Positions 8,643 through 16,691 of a stretch of DNA of 64,000 nt are shown here, one piece after another. The stretch spans positions 1 to 64,000 of the forward strand of contig CAWHPW010000007.1 in the NCBI GenBank assembly GCA_963831385.1, read 5' to 3'. The first letter of the stretch is position 1. Each line of letters begins with the position of its first letter. This DNA is from JACVRX01 sp963831385 (GTDB lineage Bacteria; Actinomycetota; Actinomycetes; Jiangellales; Jiangellaceae). Both the position numbers and the translations under genes were made by a program. The notes below the pieces were generated by a model. It saw only the letters and a program-made list of their open reading frames with translations, was not told the DNA's origin and ran no database searches.

Positions 8643-8825
8643 TCAGTCGACCTCCTCGATGGCGACCAGATGAGCCACCGTGCGGACCATGCCGCGGATC
8701 TCCGGCCGATCCTCCTTCACGACCTCGTCGCGGATGCGCTTGAGGCCCAGCGACCGCAGCGTCTCACGCTGCGACGGCGTACCGCCGATGCCGCTCTTCA
8801 CCTGACGGACCTTCAGCCTGCTCAT
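8643..8825 (-). CDS. rpmD: 50S ribosomal protein L30
   Basis: A 60-residue large-subunit protein. It begins MSRLKVRQVKSGIGGTPSQR and carries TLRSLGLKRIRDEVV, the L30 fingerprint. The ATG at 8825 overlaps the rpsE stop by four bases, fixing the start. One base separates its stop from rplO, so translation of the three genes is tightly coupled. Confidence 0.96.
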   Translation of the reverse strand: MSRLKVRQVKSGIGGTPSQRETLRSLGLKRIRDEVVKEDRPEIRGMVRTVAHLVAIEEVD

Positions 8826-9421
8826 GCCGACCCCCCGGCTTGGGCACGCAGTAGCGCTGCAGGCGCGACGTCCTCCAGCGGCCGGCCGCGTCGAGCTGCC
8901 ACCTGTTCGGGTCGTTCCAGGTGCTTGAGGGCATCGACCGTCGCGTGCACGATGTTGATCGCGTTGGACGAACCGAGCGACTTGCTGAGCACATCGCGAA
9001 TTCCCGCGCACTCGAGCACGGCACGCACCGGACCGCCGGCGATGACACCGGTTCCGGGCGAGGCCGGGCGGAGGAGGACCACGCCGGCCGCCTTCTCGCC
9101 CTGGATGGGGTGCGGGATCGTGCCCTGGATCCGGGGCACCTTGAAGAACTGCTTCTTGGCCTCTTCGACACCCTTGGCTATCGCTGCGGGCACCTCCCTG
9201 GCCTTGCCATATCCGACGCCGACGGTGCCGTCGCCGTCACCGACGACCACCAGGGCGGTGAAGCTGAAGCGCCGCCCACCCCGCACGACTTTCGCGACCC
9301 GGTTGATCGCGACGACGCGCTCGATGTAGGCGGTCTTGTCCGCCCCGCCATCGCGACGGCCGTCGCGGCGGTCACGTCGCTCGCCTCCGGCACCGCCGCC
9401 GCGGCGCTGGGGTCCAGCCAT
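8822..9421 (-). CDS. rpsE: 30S ribosomal protein S5
   Basis: Small-subunit protein at the decoding/helicase face. A Gly/Arg-rich N-terminus is followed by the double-stranded RNA-binding fold (VVAINRVAKVVRGGRRFSF, ~residues 36-54) and the loop VGVGYGKAREVPAAI. The spectinomycin-binding loop looks ordinary. The start is the ATG at 9421 (199 residues), preceded by GAGGAAGAGGGAATC; longer in-frame starts would run into rplR. Confidence 0.97.
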   Translation of the reverse strand: MAGPQRRGGGAGGERRDRRDGRRDGGADKTAYIERVVAINRVAKVVRGGRRFSFTALVVVGDGDGTVGVGYGKAREVPAAIAKGVEEAKKQFFKVPRIQGTIPHPIQGEKAAGVVLLRPASPGTGVIAGGPVRAVLECAGIRDVLSKSLGSSNAINIVHATVDALKHLERPEQVAARRGRPLEDVAPAALLRAQAGGSA

Positions 9422-9444
9422 GATTCCCTCTTCCTCGGTACGTG

Positions 9445-9831
9445 TCAGAACTTCAGGCCGCCGGCGCGAGCGCCGTCGGCCACCGCAGCCACTCGGCCGT
9501 GGTAGCTGTTGCCTGCTCGGTCGAAGACAACGGTCTCGACGCCGGCCGATGTGGCCCGCTCCGCGATCCGCTCGCCGACGGTGCGGGCCTTCGCTGTCTT
9601 GTCGCCAGAGGCGCCGCGCAGGTCGGTTTCCATGCTGGAAGCCGAGGCCAGCGTGCGCCCGGAGGAGTCGTCGACCAGTTGAACCACCATGTGCCGAAGC
9701 GAGCGGGTCACCACGAGCCGCGGTCGCTGCGCCGAGCCGGTGATCTTCTTGCGCACTCGCAGATGACGGCGGTCGCGGGCGCTGGCCTTGTCGTGGTGAC
9801 GCCGGCTGCGCCCCGAGATCGCGATACCCAT
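9445..9831 (-). CDS. rplR: 50S ribosomal protein L18
   Basis: Binds 5S rRNA with L5 and L25 in the central protuberance. The 128-residue protein has the basic N-terminus (ARDRRHLRVRKKITG), RPRLVVTRSLRHMVVQLVDD in the middle and the C-terminal FDRAGNSYHGRVAAVADGAR signature. Its start shares one base with the rplF stop, so the spc genes are translationally coupled here. Confidence 0.97.
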   Translation of the reverse strand: MGIAISGRSRRHHDKASARDRRHLRVRKKITGSAQRPRLVVTRSLRHMVVQLVDDSSGRTLASASSMETDLRGASGDKTAKARTVGERIAERATSAGVETVVFDRAGNSYHGRVAAVADGARAGGLKF

Positions 9832-10373
9832 TACTTCTTCCCAGCCTTCCCGACCTTGCGACGGACCTGCTCTCCGGCGTAGCGGATCCCCTTGCCTTTG
9901 TACGGCTCCGGCTTGCGCAGCTTGCGAATGTTGGCTGCGATCTCGCCGACCTGCTGCTTGTCGATGCCCTGCACGGAGAACCGGGTCGGCGACTCGACGG
10001 CAAACGAGATCCCGTCCGGCGCCTCGACCACGATGGGATGGCTATAGCCGAGGGCGAACTCCAGGTTTTGCCCGCGAGCGATCACCCGGTACCCGACCCC
10101 GACGATCTCCAGCTTCTTCTCATAGCCCTGGGTCACACCCGTCACCATGTTGGCCACCAGCGACCGGGTCAGCCCGTGCAGGGCCCGGTTCTCCCGCTCG
10201 TCGTCGGGACGACGGACCGACAGCGCACCGTCGTCGGCCCGCTCCACGTCGATCGTCGTCGGCAGCGTGTGGTTCAAACTGCCCTTCGGACCGGTGACGG
10301 TGACCTCGCGGCCGTCGATGGCGACCTCGACATCGCCGGGGACGGGAATGGGCAGCTTGCCGATACGCGACAT
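9831..10373 (-). CDS. rplF: 50S ribosomal protein L6
   Basis: Large-subunit protein next to the sarcin-ricin loop. Starts MSRIGKLPIPVPGDVEVAID, contains two tandem L6 folds and ends with the signature KPEPYKGKGIRYAGEQVRRK. I chose the ATG at 10373 (180 residues) as the canonical start; a methionine five codons upstream is less likely. It follows rpsH after 11 bases. Confidence 0.97.
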   Translation of the reverse strand: MSRIGKLPIPVPGDVEVAIDGREVTVTGPKGSLNHTLPTTIDVERADDGALSVRRPDDERENRALHGLTRSLVANMVTGVTQGYEKKLEIVGVGYRVIARGQNLEFALGYSHPIVVEAPDGISFAVESPTRFSVQGIDKQQVGEIAANIRKLRKPEPYKGKGIRYAGEQVRRKVGKAGKK

Positions 10374-10384
10374 GTCCCTACCCC

Positions 10385-10792
10385 TCACCAGACGTAGGCG
10401 AGGACTTCCCCGCCTACACGCTGCTTGGTCGCCGACCGGTCGGTCAGCAGGCCTTGGGAGGTGGAGATGATCGCAACGCCCAGCCCGCCGAGCACCCTGG
10501 GCATGTTCGTCGACTTCGCGTACACCCGCAGGCCCGGCTTGCTCACCCGGCGAACTCCGGCTATGGAACGCTCCCGGCTGGGGCCGTACTTGAGGGTCAG
10601 CACGAGCGCCTTCTCGACTGGCTTGTCCGCGCTTTCCTGTACCTGCCAGGAGGCAATGAAACCCTCCTGCTTCAGGATCTCCGCGATGTGTGACTTGAGC
10701 TTGCTGTACGGCATGCTCACGGTGTCGTGGTAAGCCGCGTTGGCGTTACGCAGACGGGTCAGCATGTCCGCGATGGGATCGGTCATGGTCAT
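10385..10792 (-). CDS. rpsH: 30S ribosomal protein S8
   Basis: Binds the central domain of 16S rRNA and in some bacteria represses the spc operon. Begins MTMTDPIADMLTRLRNAN and ends with the S8 signature GLLTDRSATKQRVGGEVLAY. I start at the ATG at 10792 (135 residues); the ATG two codons in is an alternative. rpsN is 78 bases upstream. Autoregulation is known for E. coli S8 but no matching target was examined here. Confidence 0.97.
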   Translation of the reverse strand: MTMTDPIADMLTRLRNANAAYHDTVSMPYSKLKSHIAEILKQEGFIASWQVQESADKPVEKALVLTLKYGPSRERSIAGVRRVSKPGLRVYAKSTNMPRVLGGLGVAIISTSQGLLTDRSATKQRVGGEVLAYVW

Positions 10793-10870
10793 GGTCGGTG
10801 CTGCTTTCCCGCCGTGGTATCCGACCACTCCCCAGAGGGGAGCCGTGCGGACCTTCGGCGATGTCGATAC

Positions 10871-11056
10871 TTACCAGCTGGATTTCGTGATGCCGGGGAG
10901 TTCGCCGCGATGCGCCATTTCCCGCAGGCACACTCGGCACAAGCCAAACTTGCGGTACACCGAGTGCGGTCGCCCACACCGCTGGCAGCGGCTGTAGGCA
11001 CGGACCGCGAACTTCGGCTTCGCATTCGCCTTGTTGATCAAGGCCTTCTTTGCCAC
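10871..11056 (-). CDS. rpsN: 30S ribosomal protein S14, zinc type
   Basis: A 61-residue S14 of the short zinc-binding class, with two Cys-X2-Cys pairs (CQRCGRPH near residue 24 and CRVCLREMAHRGELPG near residue 40) and the C-terminal GITKSSW. It belongs to the spc operon between rplE and rpsH. It is the housekeeping, zinc-dependent form; a zinc-free paralogue, common in actinobacteria, is not in this window. Confidence 0.97.
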   Translation of the reverse strand: MAKKALINKANAKPKFAVRAYSRCQRCGRPHSVYRKFGLCRVCLREMAHRGELPGITKSSW

Positions 11057-11057
11057 G

Positions 11058-11633
11058 TCAGTTCTCCTTGAAAGGAAAGCCCAGGAGCTTCAGCAGCGCC
11101 CGGCCGAGCTCGTCGGTTTCTGCGGTCGTCACGACGGTGATGTCCATCCCGCGGACCCGGTCGATGGCGTCCTGGTTGATCTCGTGGAACACCGCCTGCT
11201 CGGTGAGACCGAAGGTGTAGTTGCCTCTGCCGTCGAACTGCTTCGGCGACAGCCCGCGAAAGTCGCGGATTCGCGGCAACGCGATCGAGGTGAGTCGGTC
11301 CAGGAACTCCCACATCCGGTCGCCCCGCAGCGTCACGTGCGCGCCAATCGGCATGCCTTCGCGCAGCTTGAACTGTGCGATCGACCGGCGCGCTTTGGTG
11401 ACCGCCGGCTTCTGACCCGTGATCGCCTGCAGGTCCCGGATCGCACCCTCGATCAGCTTGGCGTCGCGTGCGGCGTCGCCCACACCCATGTTGACGACGA
11501 CCTTGGTGACCGTCGGCACCTGCATGACGTTGGCAACGCCGAACTGCCCTCGCAGCGCTGGAACAATCTCCTCGCGGTAGCGCTGCTTGAGCCGCGGCAG
11601 GGTGGGCGTCTCGGTCGCTGTTGTCGTGCTCAT
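11058..11633 (-). CDS. rplE: 50S ribosomal protein L5
   Basis: Binds 5S rRNA and bridges to S13 in the 30S head. The 191-residue product contains LKQRYREEIVPALRGQFG, KVVVNMGVGDAARDAK and the C-terminal GMDITVVTTAETDELGRALL. An Ala/Thr-rich N-terminal extension of about a dozen residues precedes the conserved part. The start shares a base with the rplX stop, and rpsN follows after one base. Confidence 0.98.
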   Translation of the reverse strand: MSTTTATETPTLPRLKQRYREEIVPALRGQFGVANVMQVPTVTKVVVNMGVGDAARDAKLIEGAIRDLQAITGQKPAVTKARRSIAQFKLREGMPIGAHVTLRGDRMWEFLDRLTSIALPRIRDFRGLSPKQFDGRGNYTFGLTEQAVFHEINQDAIDRVRGMDITVVTTAETDELGRALLKLLGFPFKEN

Positions 11634-11968
11634 CAGATGTCCTCACCAGTTCGCTTGGCGAACCGGACCTTGTTGCCGTTGTCGTCGACCCGGTATCCGA
11701 CCCTGGTCCCGACGGTCTTCTTGTCGCCGTCGATCTCGACCTCGACGGCAAGCATCACGTTGCTCACCTTGATCGGCGCCTCTTGGTGCACGATCCCGCC
11801 GGACTTGGCGCCCCGCGCGCTCTGCACCGTCTTGGTGTGCTTGGTAATGCGGTTGACGCCCTCGACGAGAACTCGACCATCACGTGGATAGGCCACGATG
11901 ACCTTGCCGATTGCGCCTTTGTCCTTACCGGTGATCACCACGACGGTGTCACCTTTCTTGATCCGCAT
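11633..11968 (-). CDS. rplX: 50S ribosomal protein L24
   Basis: Early-assembly protein of the large subunit, with an N-terminal KOW motif (MRIKKGDTVVVITGKDKGAI, residues 1-20). The middle contains VLVEGVNRITKHTK and the expected IVHQEAPIKVSNVML segment. It has 111 residues, normal for actinobacteria, and lies two bases after rplN, overlapping rplE by one base. Confidence 0.97.
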   Translation of the reverse strand: MRIKKGDTVVVITGKDKGAIGKVIVAYPRDGRVLVEGVNRITKHTKTVQSARGAKSGGIVHQEAPIKVSNVMLAVEVEIDGDKKTVGTRVGYRVDDNGNKVRFAKRTGEDI

Positions 11969-11970
11969 GC

Positions 11971-12339
11971 TCAGAGCACCTCCGGTGCCAGCGAGATGAT
12001 CCGCATGAATCTCTTCTCTCGCAGTTCACGTCCGACCGGACCGAAGATGCGCGTCCCGCGCGGATCTCCGCCGTCCTTGATGATCACAGCGGCGTTCTCG
12101 TCGAAGCGGATGTACGAGCCGTCGGGCCGGCGGCGCTCCTTCGCAGTGCGCACGACGACAGCCCTGACGACCTCGCCCTTCTTGACCCCACCGCCGGGAA
12201 TGGCGTCCTTGACGGTGGCAACGATGACATCGCCGATGCCGGCGTAGCGACGACCGGAGCCACCGAGAACGCGGATGCACAGCAGTTCCTTCGCACCCGT
12301 GTTGTCGGCGACCCGCAGCCGCGACTCCTGCTGGATCAT
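11971..12339 (-). CDS. rplN: 50S ribosomal protein L14
   Basis: Large-subunit interface protein that contacts 16S rRNA helix 14. Begins MIQQESRLRVADNTGAKELL, with the L14 signature GGGVKKGEVVRAVVVRT and the C-terminal RGTRIFGPVGRELREKRFM. The ATG at 12339 overlaps the rpsQ stop (ATGA); the 122-residue length is canonical. Confidence 0.98.
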   Translation of the reverse strand: MIQQESRLRVADNTGAKELLCIRVLGGSGRRYAGIGDVIVATVKDAIPGGGVKKGEVVRAVVVRTAKERRRPDGSYIRFDENAAVIIKDGGDPRGTRIFGPVGRELREKRFMRIISLAPEVL

Positions 12340-12629
12340 TTCGCCTTCTCCACAACCTCCACGACGCGCCAGCGCTTGGTCGCTGACAGTGGCCGGGTCT
12401 CCATCAGGAGAACCCGGTCGCCGACAACCGCGGCGTTCTGCTCGTCGTGGGCTTTGAGCTTGTTGGTGCGGCGCACGACCTTGCCGTACAGCGGGTGCTT
12501 GAACCGGTCTTCGACGGCGACGATGACGGTCTTGTCCATCTTGTCGCTGACAACGAGGCCCTCGCGCACCTTGCGGAAGCCACGGGTCCGGGTCTGTTCG
12601 GTCACGTCGGTGTCTTTCTTGCTCGTCAT
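12336..12629 (-). CDS. rpsQ: 30S ribosomal protein S17
   Basis: Small-subunit primary binder of 16S rRNA 5' domain. After a ~15-residue Thr/Asp-rich N-terminus, it shows RGFRKVREGLVVSDKMDKTV, then the S17 motif PLYGKVVRRTNKLKAHDE and GDRVLLMETRPLSATKRWRV. At 97 residues the length is ordinary. Four-base overlaps join it to rpmC and rplN. Confidence 0.97.
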   Translation of the reverse strand: MTSKKDTDVTEQTRTRGFRKVREGLVVSDKMDKTVIVAVEDRFKHPLYGKVVRRTNKLKAHDEQNAAVVGDRVLLMETRPLSATKRWRVVEVVEKAK

Positions 12630-12886
12630 GCGGCACCGCCCGAGGCGGCTTGGGAATCGTCGACCAGCGCGGTGATGCCGAGCTCACGTTCGCGCATGAT
12701 CGTGTAGATCCGGGCGATGTCTCGGCGGACCGCCTTCAACCGGCCGTGGCTCTCGAGCTGGCCGGTCGCTGCCTGGAAACGAAGATTGAACAGCCCTTCC
12801 TTGGCTTTGTGCAGCTCGCTGACGAGGTCGGCATCGGACATGGCCCGTAGCGCTGCGGCAGTGAGGTCCTTCGAACCGACGGCCAT
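12626..12886 (-). CDS. rpmC: 50S ribosomal protein L29
   Basis: Large-subunit protein at the tunnel exit where SRP and trigger factor dock. The 86-residue product has the coiled-coil signature ELHKAKEGLFNLRFQAATGQ and RLKAVRRDIARIYTIMRERE, plus a short Ala/Gly-rich tail. I chose the ATG at 12886, which shares one base with the rplP stop; the frame is open further upstream but lies within rplP. Confidence 0.96.
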   Translation of the reverse strand: MAVGSKDLTAAALRAMSDADLVSELHKAKEGLFNLRFQAATGQLESHGRLKAVRRDIARIYTIMRERELGITALVDDSQAASGGAA

Positions 12887-13305
12887 CACAGCTCGCCCCC
12901 TTCGCGGGTCACGATCCGGGCCTTCATCGGCAGCTTGTGAATCGCCCGGGTGAGTGCCTGCCGCGCCACCTTCTCGTTCGGGTAGGACAGTTCGAACATG
13001 ACCCGGCCGGGCTTGACGTTGGCGATCCACCACTCGGGCGAGCCCTTACCGGAGCCCATCCGGGTCTCGGCCGGCTTCTTCGTCAACGGGCGGTCCGGAT
13101 AGATGTTGATCCATACCTTGCCGCCACGGCGGATGTGCCGGGTGATGGCGATACGCGCCGACTCGATCTGCCGGTTGGTGACGTAGTGGCCCTCGACCGC
13201 TTGGATCCCGTACTCACCGAACGCGAGCGACGTGCCTCCCTTGGCCATGCCGCGCCGCGTCGGGTGATGCTGCTTGCGGTGCTTGACTCTGCGCGGAATC
13301 AGCAT
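12886..13305 (-). CDS. rplP: 50S ribosomal protein L16
   Basis: Late-assembly large-subunit protein next to the A-site tRNA elbow. Starts MLIPRRVKHRKQHHPTRRG, includes GKVWINIYPDRPLTKKPAET and the signature RMGSGKGSPEWWIANVKPGR. The 139-residue length is canonical. Two bases separate it from rpsC. Confidence 0.98.
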   Translation of the reverse strand: MLIPRRVKHRKQHHPTRRGMAKGGTSLAFGEYGIQAVEGHYVTNRQIESARIAITRHIRRGGKVWINIYPDRPLTKKPAETRMGSGKGSPEWWIANVKPGRVMFELSYPNEKVARQALTRAIHKLPMKARIVTREGGEL

Positions 13306-13307
13306 GC

Positions 13308-14120
13308 TCAGCCTTCCTGCTCGCCGCTGGGGGCAGTGGCGACGGCGGCCTCGGTAACACCCGTTTCGGCACCGACCTGCTCGGCGCGCGCGTCACCGCG
13401 CGCCGGACGGCGCCGCTCAGGGCGCCGGCGCTGCTGCTGGACGCGGGCCTGGGCGGCCTGCGCTTCGCGCTCCGCGCGAGAGCCGGCCAACTCCCCCTTG
13501 TAGATCCATACCTTCACACCGATCCGGCCAAAGGTCGTCTTGGCCTCATAGAAGCCGTAGTCGACGTCGGCCCGCAGAGTATGCAGCGGCACCCGCCCCT
13601 CGCGGTAGAACTCCGACCGGCTCATCTCCGCGCCGCCCAGGCGCCCAGAGCACTGCACTCGGATGCCTTTGGCGCCGGCGCGCATGGTGGTCTGGATCGA
13701 CTTGCGCATGGCACGGCGGAACGCCACCCGGGCCGACAGCTGCTCGGCGACCCCTTGGGCAACGAGCTGTGCGTCGATCTCGGGTTGCTTCACCTCGAGG
13801 ATGTTGAGCTGCACCTGCTTACCGGTGAGGTTCTCCAGCTCCGTACGCAGCCGGTCGGCTTCGGCGCCGCGGCGGCCGATGACGATTCCCGGCCGAGCGG
13901 TGTGGATGTCGACCCGGACCCGGTCACGGGTCCGCTCGATGTCGACCTTGGAGATGCCCGCTCGCTCCATGCCCTTGCTCATCAGCTTCCGGATTGCCAC
14001 GTCTTCGGAGACGTAGTCGCGGTAACGCTGACCCGAGGTCGTGCTGTCGGCGAACCACCGGCTCTTGTGGTCGGTTGAGATGCCGAGCCGGAACCCGTGC
14101 GGGTTGATCTTCTGACCCAC
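13308..14120 (-). CDS. rpsC: 30S ribosomal protein S3
   Basis: Forms the mRNA entry site of the 30S subunit with S4 and S5. Begins MGQKINPHGFRLGISTDHKS; the KH domain (IVIGRRGAEADRLRTELENL, ~residues 79-98) and the C-terminal GVKVWIYKGEL are intact. A ~55-residue Arg/Gln/Ala-rich tail follows, longer than in E. coli but common in actinobacteria. The total is 270 residues. It shares one base with the rplV stop. Confidence 0.97.
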   Translation of the reverse strand: MGQKINPHGFRLGISTDHKSRWFADSTTSGQRYRDYVSEDVAIRKLMSKGMERAGISKVDIERTRDRVRVDIHTARPGIVIGRRGAEADRLRTELENLTGKQVQLNILEVKQPEIDAQLVAQGVAEQLSARVAFRRAMRKSIQTTMRAGAKGIRVQCSGRLGGAEMSRSEFYREGRVPLHTLRADVDYGFYEAKTTFGRIGVKVWIYKGELAGSRAEREAQAAQARVQQQRRRPERRRPARGDARAEQVGAETGVTEAAVATAPSGEQEG

Positions 14121-14503
14121 TAGCGGGTCCCTCCCTTCGAACCGGCGGTGCGGCGGGTTCGCTGCACCGGAATGCGTTCTTCGACCACCACGGTGATGTG
14201 GCTGGTGCGCTTGTTGATCCGGTAGGCCCGGCCTTGCGCTCGCGGCCGGAACCGCTTGATCGTCGGGCCCTCGTCCACGTAGGCCCGCGCCACGAAGAGC
14301 GAGTCAGCGGCGACCCCGTCGGTGTCTTCGGCGTTCGCGATCGCACTCTCGAGCACCTTGCGCACCGGTTCGGCCGCCGCCTGCGGCGCGAACCGCAGGA
14401 TGGCTGCTGCCTCGCCGGCTTGCATTCCCCGGATGAGGTCCACCACGCGGCGCGCCTTCGTGGGCGTGACGCGGACGTACCGCGCCTGGGCCCTGGCTTC
14501 CAT
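14120..14503 (-). CDS. rplV: 50S ribosomal protein L22
   Basis: Lines the peptide exit tunnel. From the ATG at 14503, MEARAQARYVRVTPTKARRV leads to the L22 core and its signature NKRTSHITVVVEE. The start is chosen because AGGAGT lies 5 bases upstream and the homologous region begins here; the longer in-frame ATG at 14581 would overlap rpsS. The length is 127 residues. The tunnel loop shows no obvious macrolide-resistance insertion. Confidence 0.94.
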   Translation of the reverse strand: MEARAQARYVRVTPTKARRVVDLIRGMQAGEAAAILRFAPQAAAEPVRKVLESAIANAEDTDGVAADSLFVARAYVDEGPTIKRFRPRAQGRAYRINKRTSHITVVVEERIPVQRTRRTAGSKGGTR

Positions 14504-14540
14504 CGTGACTCCTACTGATCTCGTCAAGTTCGTCGTGAGC

Positions 14541-14822
14541 TCACCGGCGCCTGGCGCGCCGGTCGTCCTTTTCGTGGCCACGGAAGGTCCGCGTCGGCGC
14601 GAATTCGCCGAGCTTGTGGCCGATCATCGACTCGGTGATGAAGATCGGCACATGTTTGCGGCCGTCATGCACCGCGATGGTGTGACCGATCATGTCCGGA
14701 ACGATCATCGACCGACGTGACCACGTCTTGATCACGTTCTTGGTGCCCTTCGTGTTCTGCGCCTCGACCTTCTTGGCCAGGTGCTCGTCCACGAAGGGAC
14801 CCTTCTTGAGGCTGCGCGGCAT
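14541..14822 (-). CDS. rpsS: 30S ribosomal protein S19
   Basis: Head protein of the small subunit that contacts the A-site finger and L5. The 93-residue product begins MPRSLKKGPFVDEHLAKKVE and contains TIAVHDGRKHVPIFITESMI and GHKLGEFAPTRTFRGH, diagnostic for S19. It lies 17 bases after rplB within the S10 operon. Confidence 0.98.
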   Translation of the reverse strand: MPRSLKKGPFVDEHLAKKVEAQNTKGTKNVIKTWSRRSMIVPDMIGHTIAVHDGRKHVPIFITESMIGHKLGEFAPTRTFRGHEKDDRRARRR

Positions 14823-14839
14823 GGTCTATCTGCTCCCGA

Positions 14840-15676
14840 TCAACGCTTCTTGCCGGTCTTACGACGACGGACGATCTGACGGTCGCTGGGCTTGTTCGCC
14901 CGGCGAGTACGCCCTTCCGGGCGACCATTCGGGTTGACCGGGTGACGGCCACCAGAGCTCTTGCCCTCGCCGCCGCCATGCGGGTGATCCACCGGATTCA
15001 TGGCCACGCCGCGGACAGCCGGACGCTTGCCTTTCCACCGCATCCGGCCGGCCTTGCCCCAGTTGATGTTGGACTGCTCGGCGTTGCCGACCTCGCCTAC
15101 CGTGGCGCGGCAGCGGACGTCGACGTTGCGGATCTCACCGGAGGGCATCCGCAGCTGTGCCCAGGTGCCCTCTTTGGCGACGAGCTGGACCCGGGCGCCG
15201 GCGGACCGGGCGATCTTGGCTCCGCCGCCGGGCCGAAGCTCGATGGCGTGCACCACGGTTCCGACGGGGATGTTGCGCAGCGGCAGGTTGTTGCCCGGCT
15301 TGATGTCCGCCCGTGGACCGGCCTCGACGATGCCGCCTTGCACCAGCCGGGTCGGCGCCAAGATGTAGCGCTTCTCGCCGTCGATGTAGTGCAGCAGCGC
15401 GATTCGGGCGGTGCGGTTCGGGTCGTACTCGATGTGAGCGACCTTGGCCGGCACGCCGTCCTTGTCCGAGCGGCGGAAGTCGATCACCCGATACTGGCGC
15501 TTGTGGCCACCACCCTGGTGCCGGGTCGTGATCTTCCCTGCATTGTTTCGCCCGCCCTTGCCGGGCAGCGGGCGCACCAGGGACTTCTCCGGCTCTGAGC
15601 GGGTGACCTCGACGAAGTCGGCGACGCTCGCGCCACGACGGCCCGGCGTTGTCGGCTTGTACTTGCGGATTCCCAC
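14840..15676 (-). CDS. rplB: 50S ribosomal protein L2
   Basis: Required for subunit association and peptidyl-transferase centre structure. Starts MGIRKYKPTTPGRRGASVAD; the C-terminal PTRP-like core carries the conserved histidine region VRGVAMNPVDHPHGGGEGKS near residue 220 and ends with a basic tail. The length is 278 residues. It lies between rplW and rpsS in the S10 operon. Confidence 0.98.
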   Translation of the reverse strand: MGIRKYKPTTPGRRGASVADFVEVTRSEPEKSLVRPLPGKGGRNNAGKITTRHQGGGHKRQYRVIDFRRSDKDGVPAKVAHIEYDPNRTARIALLHYIDGEKRYILAPTRLVQGGIVEAGPRADIKPGNNLPLRNIPVGTVVHAIELRPGGGAKIARSAGARVQLVAKEGTWAQLRMPSGEIRNVDVRCRATVGEVGNAEQSNINWGKAGRMRWKGKRPAVRGVAMNPVDHPHGGGEGKSSGGRHPVNPNGRPEGRTRRANKPSDRQIVRRRKTGKKR

Positions 15677-15709
15677 GTCTACTCAGTCCCTCGAATTCAC
15701 CAGTTCCGG

Positions 15710-16015
15710 TCAGGAGACCGGACCTCCGAAGATGTCGATGCGCTGACCTTCGGCGACGGTCACGATCGCCCGCTTCGTGTCTGGCCGGCGGCCTACGCCG
15801 AAACGGGTGCGGCGGCGCTTGCCCGCGCGGTTGAGCGTGTTCACACCGGTGACGGTCACGTGGAACACCTTCTCGACCGCGATCTTGATCTCGGTCTTGT
15901 TCGCGTCGGGCGCCACGACGAAGGTGTACTTGTTCTCGTCCAGCAGGCCGTAGCTCTTCTCGGAGACGATCGGCCCGCGAAGCACGTCGCGTGGGTCCTT
16001 GTGGATGGCGCTCAC
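15710..16015 (-). CDS. rplW: 50S ribosomal protein L23
   Basis: Tunnel-exit protein and docking site of trigger factor and SRP. The GTG at 16015, preceded by GGAGGAGGC and overlapping the rplD stop (GTGA), gives 101 residues starting (M)SAIHKDPRDVLRGPIVSEKS. The core YTFVVAPDANKTEIKIAVEK is typical. A longer in-frame start would only extend into rplD. Confidence 0.96.
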   Translation of the reverse strand: MSAIHKDPRDVLRGPIVSEKSYGLLDENKYTFVVAPDANKTEIKIAVEKVFHVTVTGVNTLNRAGKRRRTRFGVGRRPDTKRAIVTVAEGQRIDIFGGPVS

Positions 16016-16689
16016 TTCGCCTCCTCCGGTGCCGGCTCGTCGACAGCGTCGACCGTGGCCTCGGTAGCTGGACGGGTCAGGAACGCGTCCAGCGCAGCCC
16101 TGGTGAACACCACGTCGTCGGCGCACAGCACGTCATAGGTGTTGAGCTGATCAGGTGTCAGCAGGTGCACCTGAGGGGCGTTGCGCAGGCTCTTGACCGT
16201 GATGTCGTCACCGCGCGCCGCCACCACGAGGACCTGGTCGCTCTGGGTGACCGATCCGAGAACTGCGAGCGCCGACTTCGTCGACGGGGTGTCACCGTCG
16301 ACGAACCCGGTGATCACGTGGACCCGGCCGTGGCGGGCCCGGTCGGACAGGGCGCCGCGCAGGGCGGCAGCCTTCATCTTCTTCGGCGTCCGCTGGGCGT
16401 AGTCCCTGGGAGTGGGACCGTGCACGACTCCGCCGCCGGCGAACTGCGGCGCCCGGTTCGAGCCTTGACGCGCCCGGCCCGTTCCCTTCTGGCGGTAAGG
16501 CTTGCGTCCGCCGCCCGAGACCTCGCCTCGCGACTTGGTGCTGTGCGTGCCCTGCCGCGCCGCAGCGAGCTGGGCAACGACCACCTGGTGGATCAGCGGA
16601 ACGTTGACCGTGACGTCGAACACGTCCGCGGGGAGTTCGACGCTGCCGGCCTTCTTGCCGGCGGCGGTCTTGACGTCGATCTTGGCCAC
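16012..16689 (-). CDS. rplD: 50S ribosomal protein L4
   Basis: Large-subunit protein whose extended loop reaches into the exit tunnel. From the GTG at 16689 (225 residues): (M)AKIDVKTAAGKKAGSVELPA. The tunnel loop GRKPYRQKGTGRARQGSNRA, ~residues 60-80, is intact with no macrolide-resistance change that I can see. The start is two bases after the rplC stop. In E. coli L4 represses the S10 operon; not shown here. Confidence 0.96.
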   Translation of the reverse strand: MAKIDVKTAAGKKAGSVELPADVFDVTVNVPLIHQVVVAQLAAARQGTHSTKSRGEVSGGGRKPYRQKGTGRARQGSNRAPQFAGGGVVHGPTPRDYAQRTPKKMKAAALRGALSDRARHGRVHVITGFVDGDTPSTKSALAVLGSVTQSDQVLVVAARGDDITVKSLRNAPQVHLLTPDQLNTYDVLCADDVVFTRAALDAFLTRPATEATVDAVDEPAPEEAK

Positions 16690-16691
16690 GG